From S34-282 sp034422075 (lineage in GTDB: Bacteria > Chloroflexota > Dehalococcoidia > Lucifugimonadales > Australimonadaceae): DNA of 64,000 nucleotides. The notes under the pieces were generated by a model. It saw only the letters and a program-made list of their open reading frames with translations, searched no databases and was not told the DNA's origin. Position numbers and translations under genes: made by a program. Below, piece by piece: positions 32,922-42,653 of this stretch; position 1 is the stretch's first letter, and each line of letters opens with the position of its first letter. The DNA is taken from contig DAOUJX010000006.1 of the NCBI GenBank assembly GCA_034422075.1, positions 1 through 64,000 of the forward strand, read 5' to 3'.

Positions 32922-34511
32922 CTAGCGCAGCATCCGTCGCAGCACGTTGGCGGTGATTCGCGAGACCGCGTCATCGGGCCAGAGCGCGGATATGTAGCAA
33001 ATCGACCCGGCGGCAAAAACGGCGCCGCCGCTCGGCGTTTCGTACAGGGCCATCTCCGCACCGCCATCGTTCGGGTTGAGGCCCTTGGCCAGCAACCGCA
33101 CGCTTTGGGGTGAATTGGCCGGCGATATCTTGTCCGTCTCATGGCCGGAGGCGCCGCCGGGGATGCGCATGTGTTGCGTGCGCTCGCCAAAGCGGTGCCC
33201 ATCCTCCAGCCCCGTGCCCTCAAATACCCAGTGGGAGGCGTCGCGCACCTCGTACGGCGCTGCCGTCATGATGCCGCGCTTATCGTACACCACGCCGAGC
33301 AAGCTCGCCTCCGGCTCGACGCGCGCGTGGAAGCGGCTCTCCCAGTTGCGCGTCACTTCCTCTGTTACGCCGTTGTGGTGGACGACCGCCTTCCCGTCAT
33401 CGACCAGCTCGACCTCGCAGTTGACGCCGTTGCCGCCAAGATAAAGCAGGCGTCCACCGCGTCCGTGCACCCACTTCTTCAGGCGGAAGTACATGTCGCG
33501 CGTCCAGTACTCGGGGTGCGGGCCAGTGATAACGACCTTGTATGAGTCGAGGTCGAGCATGCCCTTGGCAAACTGGCTCTCAGCGTAGAGGTCGTAAGCG
33601 AAGCCCTCACGCTCGAGCCAGCCAAGCAGCCGCCACTCCGCGGGCGCGATGTGGTTCGGTGCCCGCCCCTCGATGGGGTCGGTGATGCGCTCGCCCTCCG
33701 GAAGGTGGTTTATGAGCTCGGGGCGGTCGAGCGAGAGCGGCGCGTAGTCGTTGACGACATAGCCTGCCCGCTCAGGGTGCAAGTAACGATCGAGCTCCAT
33801 GCGCGCGTTCGCAGTGGGCACGGCGGGCATCCCCTCAGGGTGAATGTAGTTGGAGCGCCCGCCGAAGTTGTTGTAGGCGTTCCAGTTGAGGTCGCCTGCG
33901 AGCACGGCAATCGGCGCCGACGGCCTCTCCGGCGCAACTACCCAGGGGAATGAGAAGAATGCGCCTGACTCGCCCTTGGCCTGAAAGTAGTAGAGGCCAG
34001 TGCGCGGCGGTGCAGTGACGTACTGAACGTGGTCGGGATTGGCATAGCCCACGCTGTTCCAGCGCACGCCCGTCTGCGAGTAGTCGCCATCCGGGCTGAT
34101 TTGCATGGTCGCACGTGGCCCGTGCTCGTCGTACCAGCCCAGCGGAATGACGAGCGCCTTCTCGCGCCCGTAGCGCCACAATTCGAGGCGGTACTGCTCC
34201 GGAGAGTGGACGCGGAACTCGGCGCGTTCTCCGGCACGCACGGCCTTTGGCCACGCATATCCCCACAGCGCATCTGGCAGTAGCCTGAATTGGTGCGGCT
34301 GCGCGGCAGGCAGCGTAATCGGCACGCGCTTTGCGCCGTAGCCGTCCTTGTTCAGCACCGCGACGTAGTCGCCTGCCGGCGCGTCGGTGTGCAGCGACCC
34401 TGACGCACGGGACGCGAATGCGTAAGATGCACCGTCCGCGCCCAGCAGCTCGACGTGAACGCCCGCAAGCGCGACGTAGCGATGGTCCGAGACATACCCG
34501 ACAAGCGCCAT
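32922..34511 (-). CDS. N,N-dimethylformamidase large-subunit-like protein
   Basis: A 529-aa protein. The N-terminal ~75 residues form a carboxypeptidase-regulatory-like beta domain; the rest resembles the large subunit of N,N-dimethylformamidase, with DLNWNAYNNFGGRSNY, YDLYAESQF, VVITGPHPEYWT and GGRLLYLGGNGV. Known enzymes hydrolyse dimethylformamide with an iron centre and a small subunit; no small-subunit gene is seen here, so the substrate is open. It lies divergent from a hydrolase gene. Confidence 0.8.
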   Translation of the reverse strand: MALVGYVSDHRYVALAGVHVELLGADGASYAFASRASGSLHTDAPAGDYVAVLNKDGYGAKRVPITLPAAQPHQFRLLPDALWGYAWPKAVRAGERAEFRVHSPEQYRLELWRYGREKALVIPLGWYDEHGPRATMQISPDGDYSQTGVRWNSVGYANPDHVQYVTAPPRTGLYYFQAKGESGAFFSFPWVVAPERPSAPIAVLAGDLNWNAYNNFGGRSNYIHPEGMPAVPTANARMELDRYLHPERAGYVVNDYAPLSLDRPELINHLPEGERITDPIEGRAPNHIAPAEWRLLGWLEREGFAYDLYAESQFAKGMLDLDSYKVVITGPHPEYWTRDMYFRLKKWVHGRGGRLLYLGGNGVNCEVELVDDGKAVVHHNGVTEEVTRNWESRFHARVEPEASLLGVVYDKRGIMTAAPYEVRDASHWVFEGTGLEDGHRFGERTQHMRIPGGASGHETDKISPANSPQSVRLLAKGLNPNDGGAEMALYETPSGGAVFAAGSICYISALWPDDAVSRITANVLRRMLR

Positions 34512-34625
34512 GCCGCGATTCTAGCGCAGCGGAGAGGGCCGGCTAATGGGCGCTTGTGAAGGCTGGTTGCGCACGCATCGCTCGAAAGGAGTAGAATCGC
34601 CACACCTTGTGAGGAGGGATAGAGC

Positions 34626-35711
34626 ATGGTCACGGAAATTGGTCCTGAGTCTGGAAGCCGTGGGCTAACAGAGGAGGGCATCGTCCACATTCCGGGGCTT
34701 GCCAGCCGATGGGTGCGCTTGGCGAACGGCGCAAAGGCGCACTACATGACGGCCGGCGACACTGGCCCGGCGGTGGTGCTGCTCCACGGCGGCATCAACG
34801 GGTCGTCCGGTACGGCGGGCTGGCGCTTCATGGCGCCGTTCCTCGGCGCGAACGGTTTCCGCGTCTACTGTCCCGACATGCCCGGATTCGGGCTGTCGGA
34901 CACGCGTGAGGAGCACTGGCCGAAGTTGGGGACGCTGAGCCACGTGCAGTTCATCAAGGACTTCATGGACGCGCTGTGCATCGACAAGGCGCACATCTCC
35001 GGTAACTCCATGGGCTGCACCAACTCGGTCATCTTCACCACCACGCACCCCGACCGCGTGCTCAGCTTCGCGCTGATCGCTGGCGGCGTCGGTGACCTCG
35101 TCGACCCCTCGCGACGCGTTGAGCCGAAGGACGGCAAGTTCACGCCCAACCCCGGCTACGTCCGACCCGACTGGGACGGCACCGAGGAGAGCATGCGCGT
35201 GCTGATGGAAGGCATCATCTACAAAGAGGGCGTGATTTGGCCGGAACTGATCACCATGCGCAACATGGCGGCGCTGCGCAACAAGGACTCCTACAACTCG
35301 CAGGTTGCAGCACGCGAGTTGCTCCAGACCGAGCCCAACTTGCGGCAGAAGATGACCACCAAGGAGCGCTTCAACCGGATGACCATTCCGGGCATCTACC
35401 TCTACGGCAAGCAGGATGTCTTGATCCCCTTGGAGAACGGCTGGATGCAGGAGGACGTCGGGTTCGACAACATTCAATTCTTCTACCCCGACGAGTGCGG
35501 CCACCAAGGCCAGTCCGACCAGCCGGAAATGTTCAACCAAGCGCTGCTTGAGTTCTTCAAGTACGGCAAGGTCAGCAAGGAGACGGCGGAGTGGGCCGGC
35601 GTGTCCGACCGCAAGCCCGTCAACTCCGACCTCGTCGACCTCGACGGCAGCGTCGTACCTGCCGACGAGATTGCGCTGAAGGGCGAACTGATCCCCGGAG
35701 TGCGTGTCTAG
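34626..35711 (+). CDS. Alpha/beta hydrolase (meta-cleavage C-C hydrolase-like)
   Basis: A 361-aa protein. The nucleophile elbow is ISGNSMGCTN (Ser, about 119), the oxyanion region is LLHGGINGSSGT, an acid is in YLYGKQDVLIPL, and the His is in ECGHQGQSDQPEMFN. The pattern resembles 2-hydroxy-6-oxo-dienoate hydrolases (MhpC/BphD/HsaD). A C-terminal tail of 60-70 residues (DRKPVNSDLVDLDGSVVPA) is unusual. GAGGAGGG precedes the ATG. It ends convergent with the HAD gene (4-bp overlap). Confidence 0.85.
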   Translation: MVTEIGPESGSRGLTEEGIVHIPGLASRWVRLANGAKAHYMTAGDTGPAVVLLHGGINGSSGTAGWRFMAPFLGANGFRVYCPDMPGFGLSDTREEHWPKLGTLSHVQFIKDFMDALCIDKAHISGNSMGCTNSVIFTTTHPDRVLSFALIAGGVGDLVDPSRRVEPKDGKFTPNPGYVRPDWDGTEESMRVLMEGIIYKEGVIWPELITMRNMAALRNKDSYNSQVAARELLQTEPNLRQKMTTKERFNRMTIPGIYLYGKQDVLIPLENGWMQEDVGFDNIQFFYPDECGHQGQSDQPEMFNQALLEFFKYGKVSKETAEWAGVSDRKPVNSDLVDLDGSVVPADEIALKGELIPGVRV

Positions 35712-36406
35712 AGAGCATTACGGGCGGCGGTCGGCACCTCGCTAAGCGAGCTGACCGTCGCCCTGCTCCACTCCAGCGCCTCCTGCTTGTACGTTACCGA
35801 TTCGGGCGGCTCGTACGGCACGCAGATGAGCAGCGGCGTCATCCCGACGCGCTGCGCGCCGTGCAATTCGTAATCGCCGCCGTCGCCGACGTAGAGGCAG
35901 TCTTCCGGCTCGACGCCGAGGCGCGCGCAAGCGAGGCGGTAGATGCGCGCATCCGGCTTGACCAGTCGCACCGCCGCCGACAGCACGGGGTTCTCGATGA
36001 GCGGCGCGATACCGCCATCCTCCCAAACCTCCGCAACGTCGATAGTGCAGTTGCTGACCATGCCGACGGCTAGCCCCGTCTCCCGCAAAGCGGCGATAGT
36101 GGGCGCTGCGTCGGGGCGGGGCGTGAGCGCGCGCACGGTTGCCTCGCGGCGCAGCGCCGTCCCCCGCGCAACGTGGCTTTCGTCGAAATCGACGCCCAAT
36201 TGCCCGAACACATGGCGTATCGATTCCTCGCCGGTGGCAAAGAGGCCACGCATTCGCTCGGACGCAGATTCGCGCCAGATGCGGGCAAATTCACCCGCGT
36301 CCGCGCCGACTATCTCGGCGATGCGCTCATTCAGTCCGGTGTAGAACGCCGTCGGCTCGTCGGCGAGTGTGCCGAACATGTCGAATATGACCGCGCGGAA
36401 GGCCAC
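35708..36406 (-). CDS. HAD-superfamily hydrolase
   Basis: A 232-aa phosphatase-like protein. Motif I is VIFDMFGTLAD (nucleophile Asp; the second Asp replaced by Phe as in several HAD groups), motif II is GMVSNCT, and motif III/IV are VKPDARIYRLACARLG and LYVGDGGDYELHGAQRVG. A helical cap lies at about residues 20-90. The start is GTG 36406; an upstream frame to 36493 overlaps the acetyltransferase. Substrate unknown. It follows the GNAT gene by 1 bp and is probably the last gene of a Rieske-SDR-GNAT-HAD run. Confidence 0.85.
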   Translation of the reverse strand: MAFRAVIFDMFGTLADEPTAFYTGLNERIAEIVGADAGEFARIWRESASERMRGLFATGEESIRHVFGQLGVDFDESHVARGTALRREATVRALTPRPDAAPTIAALRETGLAVGMVSNCTIDVAEVWEDGGIAPLIENPVLSAAVRLVKPDARIYRLACARLGVEPEDCLYVGDGGDYELHGAQRVGMTPLLICVPYEPPESVTYKQEALEWSRATVSSLSEVPTAARNAL

Positions 36407-36407
36407 G

Positions 36408-36989
36408 CTAGACCCGTCCGCGCGGCGGCAGCGGCCTAGTAGGTGTGATGCGCTTGGCCATGAAGATGTCAGGCTTGCCGCGCCCATTGGCATCCGGCAT
36501 GACGCCGATGGTGCTGAACCCTGCGGCGCGGTAGAAGCCGAAAGGATGCGTCCCCGGCTCGATGCGCGCCAGCTTGCCCGGCAGGTTGTCGTAGAGGTCT
36601 GCGCCGCCGAGCGAGGTGCGATAATCCTCGTCGTCGGTGCCGACGAAGAGCGTCAGCGCCCCGCGCGCAGCAACGTGCTCTTCAATGTCTTCCACCAGCG
36701 CCAAGCCGATGCCCTCGCCCTGGCGGTCGGCACGGACGACGAGGGGGTGCAGCTCCCAGACGTGGCCGTCATAGGCGGGCTGCGCGCAGCAAATGCCGAC
36801 GAGCGAATCGCCATCGAAGGCGCCGCGGCTGACGCGCGTAGGGCCGGTCACGTCGGCTATCTCGTTGCGCGCCTCTTCAATGGTGTGATAGGCCGCGCTG
36901 TGGGGCGAGACCTCGCTCACGAGCAGCGCGGCGGCCTGCTCGCATGCGGCCTCGTCATCTGGGTGTAGATCGGCGATCCGTACGACCAT
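36408..36989 (-). CDS. GNAT acetyltransferase, aminoglycoside 6'-acetyltransferase-like
   Basis: A 193-aa GNAT-fold protein: VWELHPLVVRADRQGEGIG (acetyl-CoA loop), LALVEDIEEH, TLFVGTDDEDYRTSLGG, HPFGFYRAAGF and GVMPDANGRGKPDIFMAKR. The latter motifs are typical of the AAC(6') branch, but environmental members may act on other amines, so resistance is not implied. The ATG at 36989 is preferred; a longer frame is low-complexity. It lies 10 bp after the SDR gene. Confidence 0.8.
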   Translation of the reverse strand: MVVRIADLHPDDEAACEQAAALLVSEVSPHSAAYHTIEEARNEIADVTGPTRVSRGAFDGDSLVGICCAQPAYDGHVWELHPLVVRADRQGEGIGLALVEDIEEHVAARGALTLFVGTDDEDYRTSLGGADLYDNLPGKLARIEPGTHPFGFYRAAGFSTIGVMPDANGRGKPDIFMAKRITPTRPLPPRGRV

Positions 36990-36999
36990 GCGGCGCGGC

Positions 37000-37791
37000 C
37001 TACCCCTCCTCGACAATGCGTGCGCCCCTGGCGAGGCGGCCAAAGATGTCGGTGCCCGAGGTGAGTGCGCCGTCGGCCGGCAGGTTCGCGCCGCTGATGA
37101 AGGAGGCGTCATCGGAGGCAAGGAAGGCGATGGCGCTCGCGATCTCCCCGGGCTCGGCGACGCGGCGCAGGGGGTAGAGCGCACCGACGCGCTCCCAGTA
37201 GCCCTCATCGCGTGGCCCGCCGCCGATGGTTGTGCGCACGGTGCCTGGTGATACGACGTTGCAGCGCAGCCCGCGCGGCCCGTAAGTGGCGGCGATGGTG
37301 CGCGTAAGCGATGTAACGCCTGCCTTGGCCGCGCTGTAGCCGTCTTGTGCGATGGCCATCATTCCATTGACGGACGACACGTTGACGATGCTCGCGCCCG
37401 GGCAGCGCTCAAGTAGGCGCGGCAGCGCGAGCCTTGTGCAGAGGTAGAAGCTCTTGAGATTGACGTCCAGTTCCCACTGCCACTCGGCTTCGGTCATGTC
37501 GGCGAGCGCCTTGCCGGTAGTCGAGCCCGCGTTGTTGACCAAGATGTCCACGCCGCCGAATCGCGCGACCGCAGCCTCGACCATCGCGGCAACGTCAGCC
37601 TCGATGGTGGCATCTGCATGGACGTAGGCAGCCTTGTCGCCAAGCGACTTGGCCAGCGCCGCGCCCGCATCGTCATCAACGTCGGCTAGCAGCACGTGTG
37701 CGCCCTCATCAACGAATCGCCGGACGGTCGCTGCGCCGATGCCCTTGGCGCCGCCGGTGACGAGCGCGGTCTTGCCCTTGAACCGCGCCAC
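37000..37791 (-). CDS. Short-chain dehydrogenase/reductase (SDR)
   Basis: A 263-aa classical SDR. It has the NAD(P) loop TGGAKGIG, acidic LLADVDDDAG (suggests NAD), VNNAGSTTGKAL, catalytic Ser in VNVSSVNGM, and YSAAKAGV (Tyr/Lys). The C-terminus ends FISGANLPADGALTSG. GTG start at 37791 abuts the Rieske stop (TAGTG), so translation is coupled. Substrate unknown; grouping with a Rieske ferredoxin hints at oxygenase-linked catabolism. Confidence 0.92.
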   Translation of the reverse strand: MARFKGKTALVTGGAKGIGAATVRRFVDEGAHVLLADVDDDAGAALAKSLGDKAAYVHADATIEADVAAMVEAAVARFGGVDILVNNAGSTTGKALADMTEAEWQWELDVNLKSFYLCTRLALPRLLERCPGASIVNVSSVNGMMAIAQDGYSAAKAGVTSLTRTIAATYGPRGLRCNVVSPGTVRTTIGGGPRDEGYWERVGALYPLRRVAEPGEIASAIAFLASDDASFISGANLPADGALTSGTDIFGRLARGARIVEEG

Positions 37792-38135
37792 TAAGCCGAC
37801 TTCACGTCGCCGACCAGCACGTCGTCACCCTCTACCCTCAGCTCGTAGGTGGCGATCGTGTGGGCATTGCGCTCGCCCTGGCCGGTGGTGGCGTTGAACA
37901 TCCAGCCGTGCCAAGGGCAGGTGACGACACCGTCCCTGATGGTGCCGGCGCCAAGCGTGCCGCCCATATGAGGGCAGACGTAGTTGGTAGCGTAGAAGTT
38001 GCCGCCATCGTTGAAGACGGCCATCGGCTTCATGCGCCACGGGCCGCCGGTGGCTGTCACCGGGCGCCCCTCTCCGTCGGGCACGTCCGACACCTGACAA
38101 ACCTTCGTGTACTCCGCAGGCGTTTCGCTAGTCAT
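37791..38135 (-). CDS. Rieske [2Fe-2S] ferredoxin
   Basis: A 114-aa protein with the Rieske cluster motif: YVCPHMGGTLG (Cys-x-His) and VTCPWHGWMFN (Cys-x-x-His), spaced about 15 residues. It resembles the soluble ferredoxins that feed aromatic-ring oxygenases and nitrite reductase small subunits; no oxygenase gene is next to it here. AGGAGG lies 6 nt before the ATG. It is the first gene of a minus-strand run with SDR, GNAT and HAD genes. Confidence 0.92.
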   Translation of the reverse strand: MTSETPAEYTKVCQVSDVPDGEGRPVTATGGPWRMKPMAVFNDGGNFYATNYVCPHMGGTLGAGTIRDGVVTCPWHGWMFNATTGQGERNAHTIATYELRVEGDDVLVGDVKSA

Positions 38136-38219
38136 TTGCGCCTCCTAGGCGTGAGTAGGGAATGCCAAGCCTCCACCGCGCCAATATACAACAGTGGGAG
38201 GGGAGGTTAGGAGTAGAGC

Positions 38220-40175
38220 CTGGGGCACCGGCTCTTCTATGCCGACTCGTACAGCCACGGGAGCATTACAGCCTATGTCAAACCAACGTTGAGCGGCCCA
38301 AAGACTCAGCATAGACGATCAGCGAAGTGATGGCTGCAAGACTGTTCACAGCGGTTGGGAAGTGAAGAGATTCTCGACGGCACTCCTGGAATAGTAGTCC
38401 CATGGAACTCTCGGCAAAACTGAGCAAGTGGAGATTCAGCAATTGCTGAGTCCTTACTGGTCACTGCTGTTGCCATGCCAGTTGCTATTCTGCTCATGGA
38501 AGCTGCACTTCTTGCAGTAACTGCCTATCGAGCTGGCTTGTCGGCAACCGAGATCTTGGGAAGCTTCATCTTCGGGTCCGCCGAACCGCTCGCCAAAGCC
38601 TACACAGGACCTTTCGTAGCTGGCCATGTCATCGTCGGCGTGCTTTGCTTCCCCCTCCAATTCATCTGGTAAGGTGTGACCTCCAGCTGCCTAGCTGTTG
38701 GGATCTGTGCAAATGCATTGGCGCTAGGTCGGCTTCTACCTTCGTTAAATGCCGCCAAAACAGTGCCACGATTTGAGCCTAACCGTGTCTTCGGATTCCG
38801 TACCGCATCCACATGATGGCTAAAGAGGCATCATCTATGGCGGCCGACACTTCTCAGTTGGAATGGAGTCGAGCCCTTCTTGTGCCTTGAGCAGGTACGC
38901 CTTCGGCTATCCTGAATTCGCGCAGCTCGTCGCGAAAAGGCATTGCCGCGAACAGGAGGAAGTTCATGAGGCTTCAAGTAGCGGCCATAGCTGGCGTCAT
39001 TGGCTTCTATTGCCATGTCCATGCTTTGGGTCGTGCTATCGACCGTAGCCTTTCTGCAGGTACGGGCTGGCTGCCATGTCACGAGGGCCTCGATTACAGC
39101 GGCGTCATTCTTCGAGTTTGCGCTGCGGGGCTTGTTCACCCCCGACTCCTCTAAGCGCGCTGCTTGCACGTCATTCGTCTTCGCTAGCCAGGCTCTCGGG
39201 ACGACAGCCATTCTCTGAATGGCGTTTCCCATTTGTACCTTAGGACAGGGCCACCCCGACGTTCATTGATTCCGCAGTTTGTCCAACTGTTGCTTCCATC
39301 TTGGCTGCCCGCATGCACAACCTAATTCTTGATCTGCTCGACTTGAAAGATTACTGGCGCACCTACGCCCGTGAGATTGAAGAACACGATGTGGGGCTCT
39401 GAAGTTGGGGGATGGGATTGCTTCTTGAACTTTCCTATGGCATCTATCAAGGCATCATCGGATTTGTTGTAAGGGCCAGGACTCGGTTCTCCTACATCCC
39501 CCAAGATGGCTCTTCAAGCACGCATACACGGCATTCGCAGAGCCTCCTCGTCTGAGGTGTGAAGCGCCTTGGCACCTATCCAACTACCCGTTTCCAAGAA
39601 TAGGTCAGGCGTTCCTTCTGCAGCCCAGAACTCCGGGGTTCCCAGGCCACGGTAGGGGCCCCTAGCAAATGCACAATCCTCCATAATCGCTGCACCCTTT
39701 GGTTATGTTGGCTGTTGCGGACGCTCTCCATCGGATACTCTCGCTTGACCTTAGCCCCCAATGGTTGTTTCGCTCCATTCCTGAACTTTCCTAAGGGCCT
39801 CCGATAGGGCTTGCGTTTCCTGCCGTTGCTTGCTGGTTGCATTGGCGATCCAGCATTCGCCAGCAGTAACTGGATCGGGGACTCCAGGAGATACGCCACT
39901 CAAGAAATCACGTAGCGTTCCCTCCTCTCTCTGGCCTGCCGCTCGGTTTTGGACCACCGATGTCGAGGGCCTGCAAGCGCCCCGTTTCACCCCGTGTCCT
40001 TAGCGAGATTCAGTTTCCCGATTTCACCGGTACCCAAGTACACCAGGCCCGATTCAGCCTTACCCGGCCCCCAACCCCGCTCCCTCGAGCGTTGCGAGAT
40101 AGTACTATGGCGCGGGGTGACTGCGGCCCGCCGCAGCACCCTAGATCCGAAGTACAGCCTTAGCGAGGAGCTGCA
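38220..40175. other. Gene-poor, probably degenerate stretch
   Basis: Almost 2 kb with lower GC and no convincing gene. Protein-like fragments occur on the minus strand in shifted frames (39322-39500: GDVGEPSPGPYNKSDDALID; 39750-39930: GTLRDFLSGVSPGVPDP) and on the plus strand (38470-38672; 38966-39210 with a ribosome site AGGAGG before ATG 38966). I read this as one or more decayed genes. I recognise no family. Confidence 0.45.
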
Positions 40176-40709
40176 ATGATAGGCAGAATGCTGGGCGCGG
40201 CCCAACTGAAGGCCGCCACTTACGAAGAGGTGGAGCACGACCAGAGCGCCATGGTACAGGCGCTCCTCGTGGTGATCATTGTCACCATAGCTACCATTGT
40301 CGGCCAGCTCTTGGGGAGTACGGACGATGTCGACGCAGTGAGAGCGTTGGGCATCGGCATCGTGCGAGGAGTGGCGGGTTGGGCGCTGTGGGCGCTCGTC
40401 ATCTGGATAATTGGGGGCGCGATACTGAAGACGGAGCACACCGAAGCCAACTGGGGACAGATAGCGCGCGGCACTGGGTTCGCCCAGACTCCCGGCATCT
40501 TGAATGTGCTTGTCTTTATCTCGGCAATCGGCCTGCTCATCGGCCTGGTGACATTCGTCTGGACATTCGTGGCTACGCTCATTGCCGTACGTCAGACCCT
40601 TGACTACACGTCCACCTGGCGAGCGTTCTTCGTCATCCTGCTCGCCCTCATCCCGGTGGCCATTCTGAACATCATCGTCTTCTTCCTCACGGGTGGGAGC
40701 ATAGACTGA
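40176..40709 (+). CDS. YIP1-family membrane protein
   Basis: A 177-aa membrane protein. Five hydrophobic segments (about 25-50, 60-85, 108-130, 125-145 and 150-170) and the motif GFAQTPGILN between helices match the Yip1 domain. GCGAGGAGCTGCA precedes the ATG. Function in bacteria is not well defined; Yip1 proteins act in membrane-associated processes. Confidence 0.75.
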   Translation: MIGRMLGAAQLKAATYEEVEHDQSAMVQALLVVIIVTIATIVGQLLGSTDDVDAVRALGIGIVRGVAGWALWALVIWIIGGAILKTEHTEANWGQIARGTGFAQTPGILNVLVFISAIGLLIGLVTFVWTFVATLIAVRQTLDYTSTWRAFFVILLALIPVAILNIIVFFLTGGSID

Positions 40710-40835
40710 GCGATGTCCTAGCCTCTCACGCCCGAGGAAAGCACGTTAGGCGGCGCAGGCACTAGGTCGCACACGAGTTCGCCGTTCTACGGGCTCGCTT
40801 GATGGCGCGTCCCAACCGTCGCCGTCGAGGCCCGG

Positions 40836-41435
40836 CTACTTGCTCTCGAAAAAGTCCAGGTCGACTGCGAATGCGGCAGCCAAGACGAGGGCTTGGAAGT
40901 CATCGTCACCGTGCATGGCCGGCAACTCCACCTGGAAGGTGTCTGCGTCTGTGAACGTCTCCCTGCCAATGCCGCTCCACTGTTTCGTGATCTTGCCTGT
41001 CTCCTGACCGTTCTGCCTAACCGTGAAGGTATAGCGCCTGAACAGAGGGCCGGTAACCTCAGCCACAGCGCGCCCGTGCGCATCTTCGATTGACAGCCTC
41101 CGAGTCGGAAAACTGAGCCTGCGGCGTATTGCGCCGATGGGCCGGCCATTGCCATCGTGCAATCTCAAATGCGAGAAGAACCAGAAGAAGTTGCGGCTCG
41201 CCACCAGGATGTCCCGGCCATCCAGACCGGCGATGTGCAGCGTCAGGGGCCGATTTCGCTTCAGAAATACCCTGCTCAAGCCCCCCGACTCTTCATAGGC
41301 CCACAACACCGTCTGGCCGGCAGGTGTGAGCACTTCGTAGCGGTTTCTTGTCTCGATGCCCGTAATGGCCTCCAAGCCTTCGATTCTCTGCTTGACGACA
41401 AGCCGACCATCCGGCGCTATATCCCGTATGGACAC
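40836..41435 (-). CDS. Phospholipid scramblase / LURP-one-related family protein
   Basis: A 199-aa protein. It has the tubby-like beta-barrel pattern of the scramblase family: LVVKQRIEGLEAITGIETRN, TLHIAGLDGRDILVASR, GRPIGAIRRRLSFPTRRLSI and FTDADTFQVELP. The start is the second of two GTGs (41435), which is 5 nt after AAAGGAGG. Bacterial members are cytoplasmic/peripheral and of unknown role. No clear operon partner. Confidence 0.75.
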   Translation of the reverse strand: MSIRDIAPDGRLVVKQRIEGLEAITGIETRNRYEVLTPAGQTVLWAYEESGGLSRVFLKRNRPLTLHIAGLDGRDILVASRNFFWFFSHLRLHDGNGRPIGAIRRRLSFPTRRLSIEDAHGRAVAEVTGPLFRRYTFTVRQNGQETGKITKQWSGIGRETFTDADTFQVELPAMHGDDDFQALVLAAAFAVDLDFFESK

Positions 41436-41438
41436 CAC

Positions 41439-41726
41439 AGCCTCCTTTCGGTTGTAGGCATTCCAGCCTGTCCAGCTCCTCGTCCTAACTGCCCATTAGA
41501 CGAAACGCGCCTGAGAGGGAGCCGCGCGAAGAGAAAGGTGGGGTGGACTGTCTCTCGCTCTCGGGCGCGTAGCCTTAACGATTTCACCCGATACGCGGCA
41601 TTGTACCAGCGCTTTGGGAGAGCACATGAGGCAATATGGTCATGCTTGCAGGTGCGAGCCGGAGCCCCGAGAACCGGGCCGGGGTTGGCCCGTTGATATG
41701 GTCGCCTCCCGCGCTCCTGGCAACAC
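41439..41726. other. Intergenic region
   Basis: About 290 bp between the scramblase-like gene and the 3' end of the methyltransferase gene. It holds the AAAGGAGG site of the former and GC-rich inverted segments (GGGCC...GGCCC near 41670-41690) that may terminate the latter. No gene seen. Confidence 0.35.
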
Positions 41727-42653
41727 TCACCCCGAAAGGCTTAGATCCTTGCGCGCGTACGTCGTGATGCCGTCCGACCAATCGAAGCGCCGCGCGACCC
41801 AGTGCATCGCACGCAGGAGCGGCGCGGAAGGGCCCAGGAGCCGCGTCTTGTGCAGGAGGCGTACCGGCGCGTAGAGCCCCTCGTTGGTATCGTCTGCATC
41901 CACCACGCCGGCCAGCGTCGCTGTTTCGGTCACCCGGAACGTTTCGAGCCCGACGTCGGCCAACATCCGGGTCAGCGTGCGGCGAGAAAAGTAGTAGACG
42001 TGCTCTGGCATGCTGTAGTGCCGCCAGCGAGCCCCTATCACCCGAGGCCACAGCCCTTCTACGTCGTGCGTTCCCACGATAAGCACCCCGCCTGGCTTCA
42101 ACAGCCGATGGACCGACCGCAACACGCTCTTGGGGTCCGGCAGGTGCTCGATGGTCAGAAGCATCGTCACGAGGTCGACGCTGTCGGACGGGAGAGCCAC
42201 GTCGTCCATGGTGCCGGTGAAGACCTCCAGCTCGAACTCGCGGCGAGCGTATTCCGTCGCGTACGCAGACACGTCCACGCCGTAGGGCGCCCAGCCTCTC
42301 CGGCGCAGCTGGTCTAGCACGATGCCCATGCCGCAGCCGACATCCAGCGCCACGCCAGGCGTCACACCCTTGAGCGGACGCAGCAGCTCGCCGACCACGA
42401 ACCGTAGGTGGTTCGTCAGCGCCATGTAGTTGGAGTAGCCAACACGCAGCTTGTCGTATTCGCTGCCGCCGCCGTAGTAGTCGCCCTCGTTGTAGATTGT
42501 CGCAAGCTCCCTTGCAGCCGGACGGGGATTGATGAACACCAAGCGGCACTCGCGGCACCGCACGACCGTATAGCCCTTGATAACGTGCAGCGGCGAGTGC
42601 TCCTCTGACCCGCACAAATTGCAGGCCACGGTCTCATAGCGCGTCTGCGTCAT
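41727..42653 (-). CDS. Class I SAM methyltransferase with N-terminal zinc ribbon
   Basis: A 308-aa protein. The N-terminus has a four-cysteine ribbon (CNLCGSEEH...CRECRLVF) and the Methyltransf_23 core includes VALDVGCGMGIVLDQL (SAM loop), YGVDVSAYATEYA, LVTMLLTIEHLPDP and LLKPGGVLIVGTHDVE. Such proteins often act on sugar nucleotides or cell-surface components. No partner genes are nearby. It is the last chromosomal-looking gene before the accessory island. Confidence 0.88.
   Translation of the reverse strand: MTQTRYETVACNLCGSEEHSPLHVIKGYTVVRCRECRLVFINPRPAARELATIYNEGDYYGGGSEYDKLRVGYSNYMALTNHLRFVVGELLRPLKGVTPGVALDVGCGMGIVLDQLRRRGWAPYGVDVSAYATEYARREFELEVFTGTMDDVALPSDSVDLVTMLLTIEHLPDPKSVLRSVHRLLKPGGVLIVGTHDVEGLWPRVIGARWRHYSMPEHVYYFSRRTLTRMLADVGLETFRVTETATLAGVVDADDTNEGLYAPVRLLHKTRLLGPSAPLLRAMHWVARRFDWSDGITTYARKDLSLSG

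Noticed and set aside
36408..36989. Calling the GNAT gene an antibiotic-resistance determinant
   Set aside because: Motifs resemble AAC(6') enzymes, but the context is metabolic and such motifs occur in acetyltransferases with other substrates.
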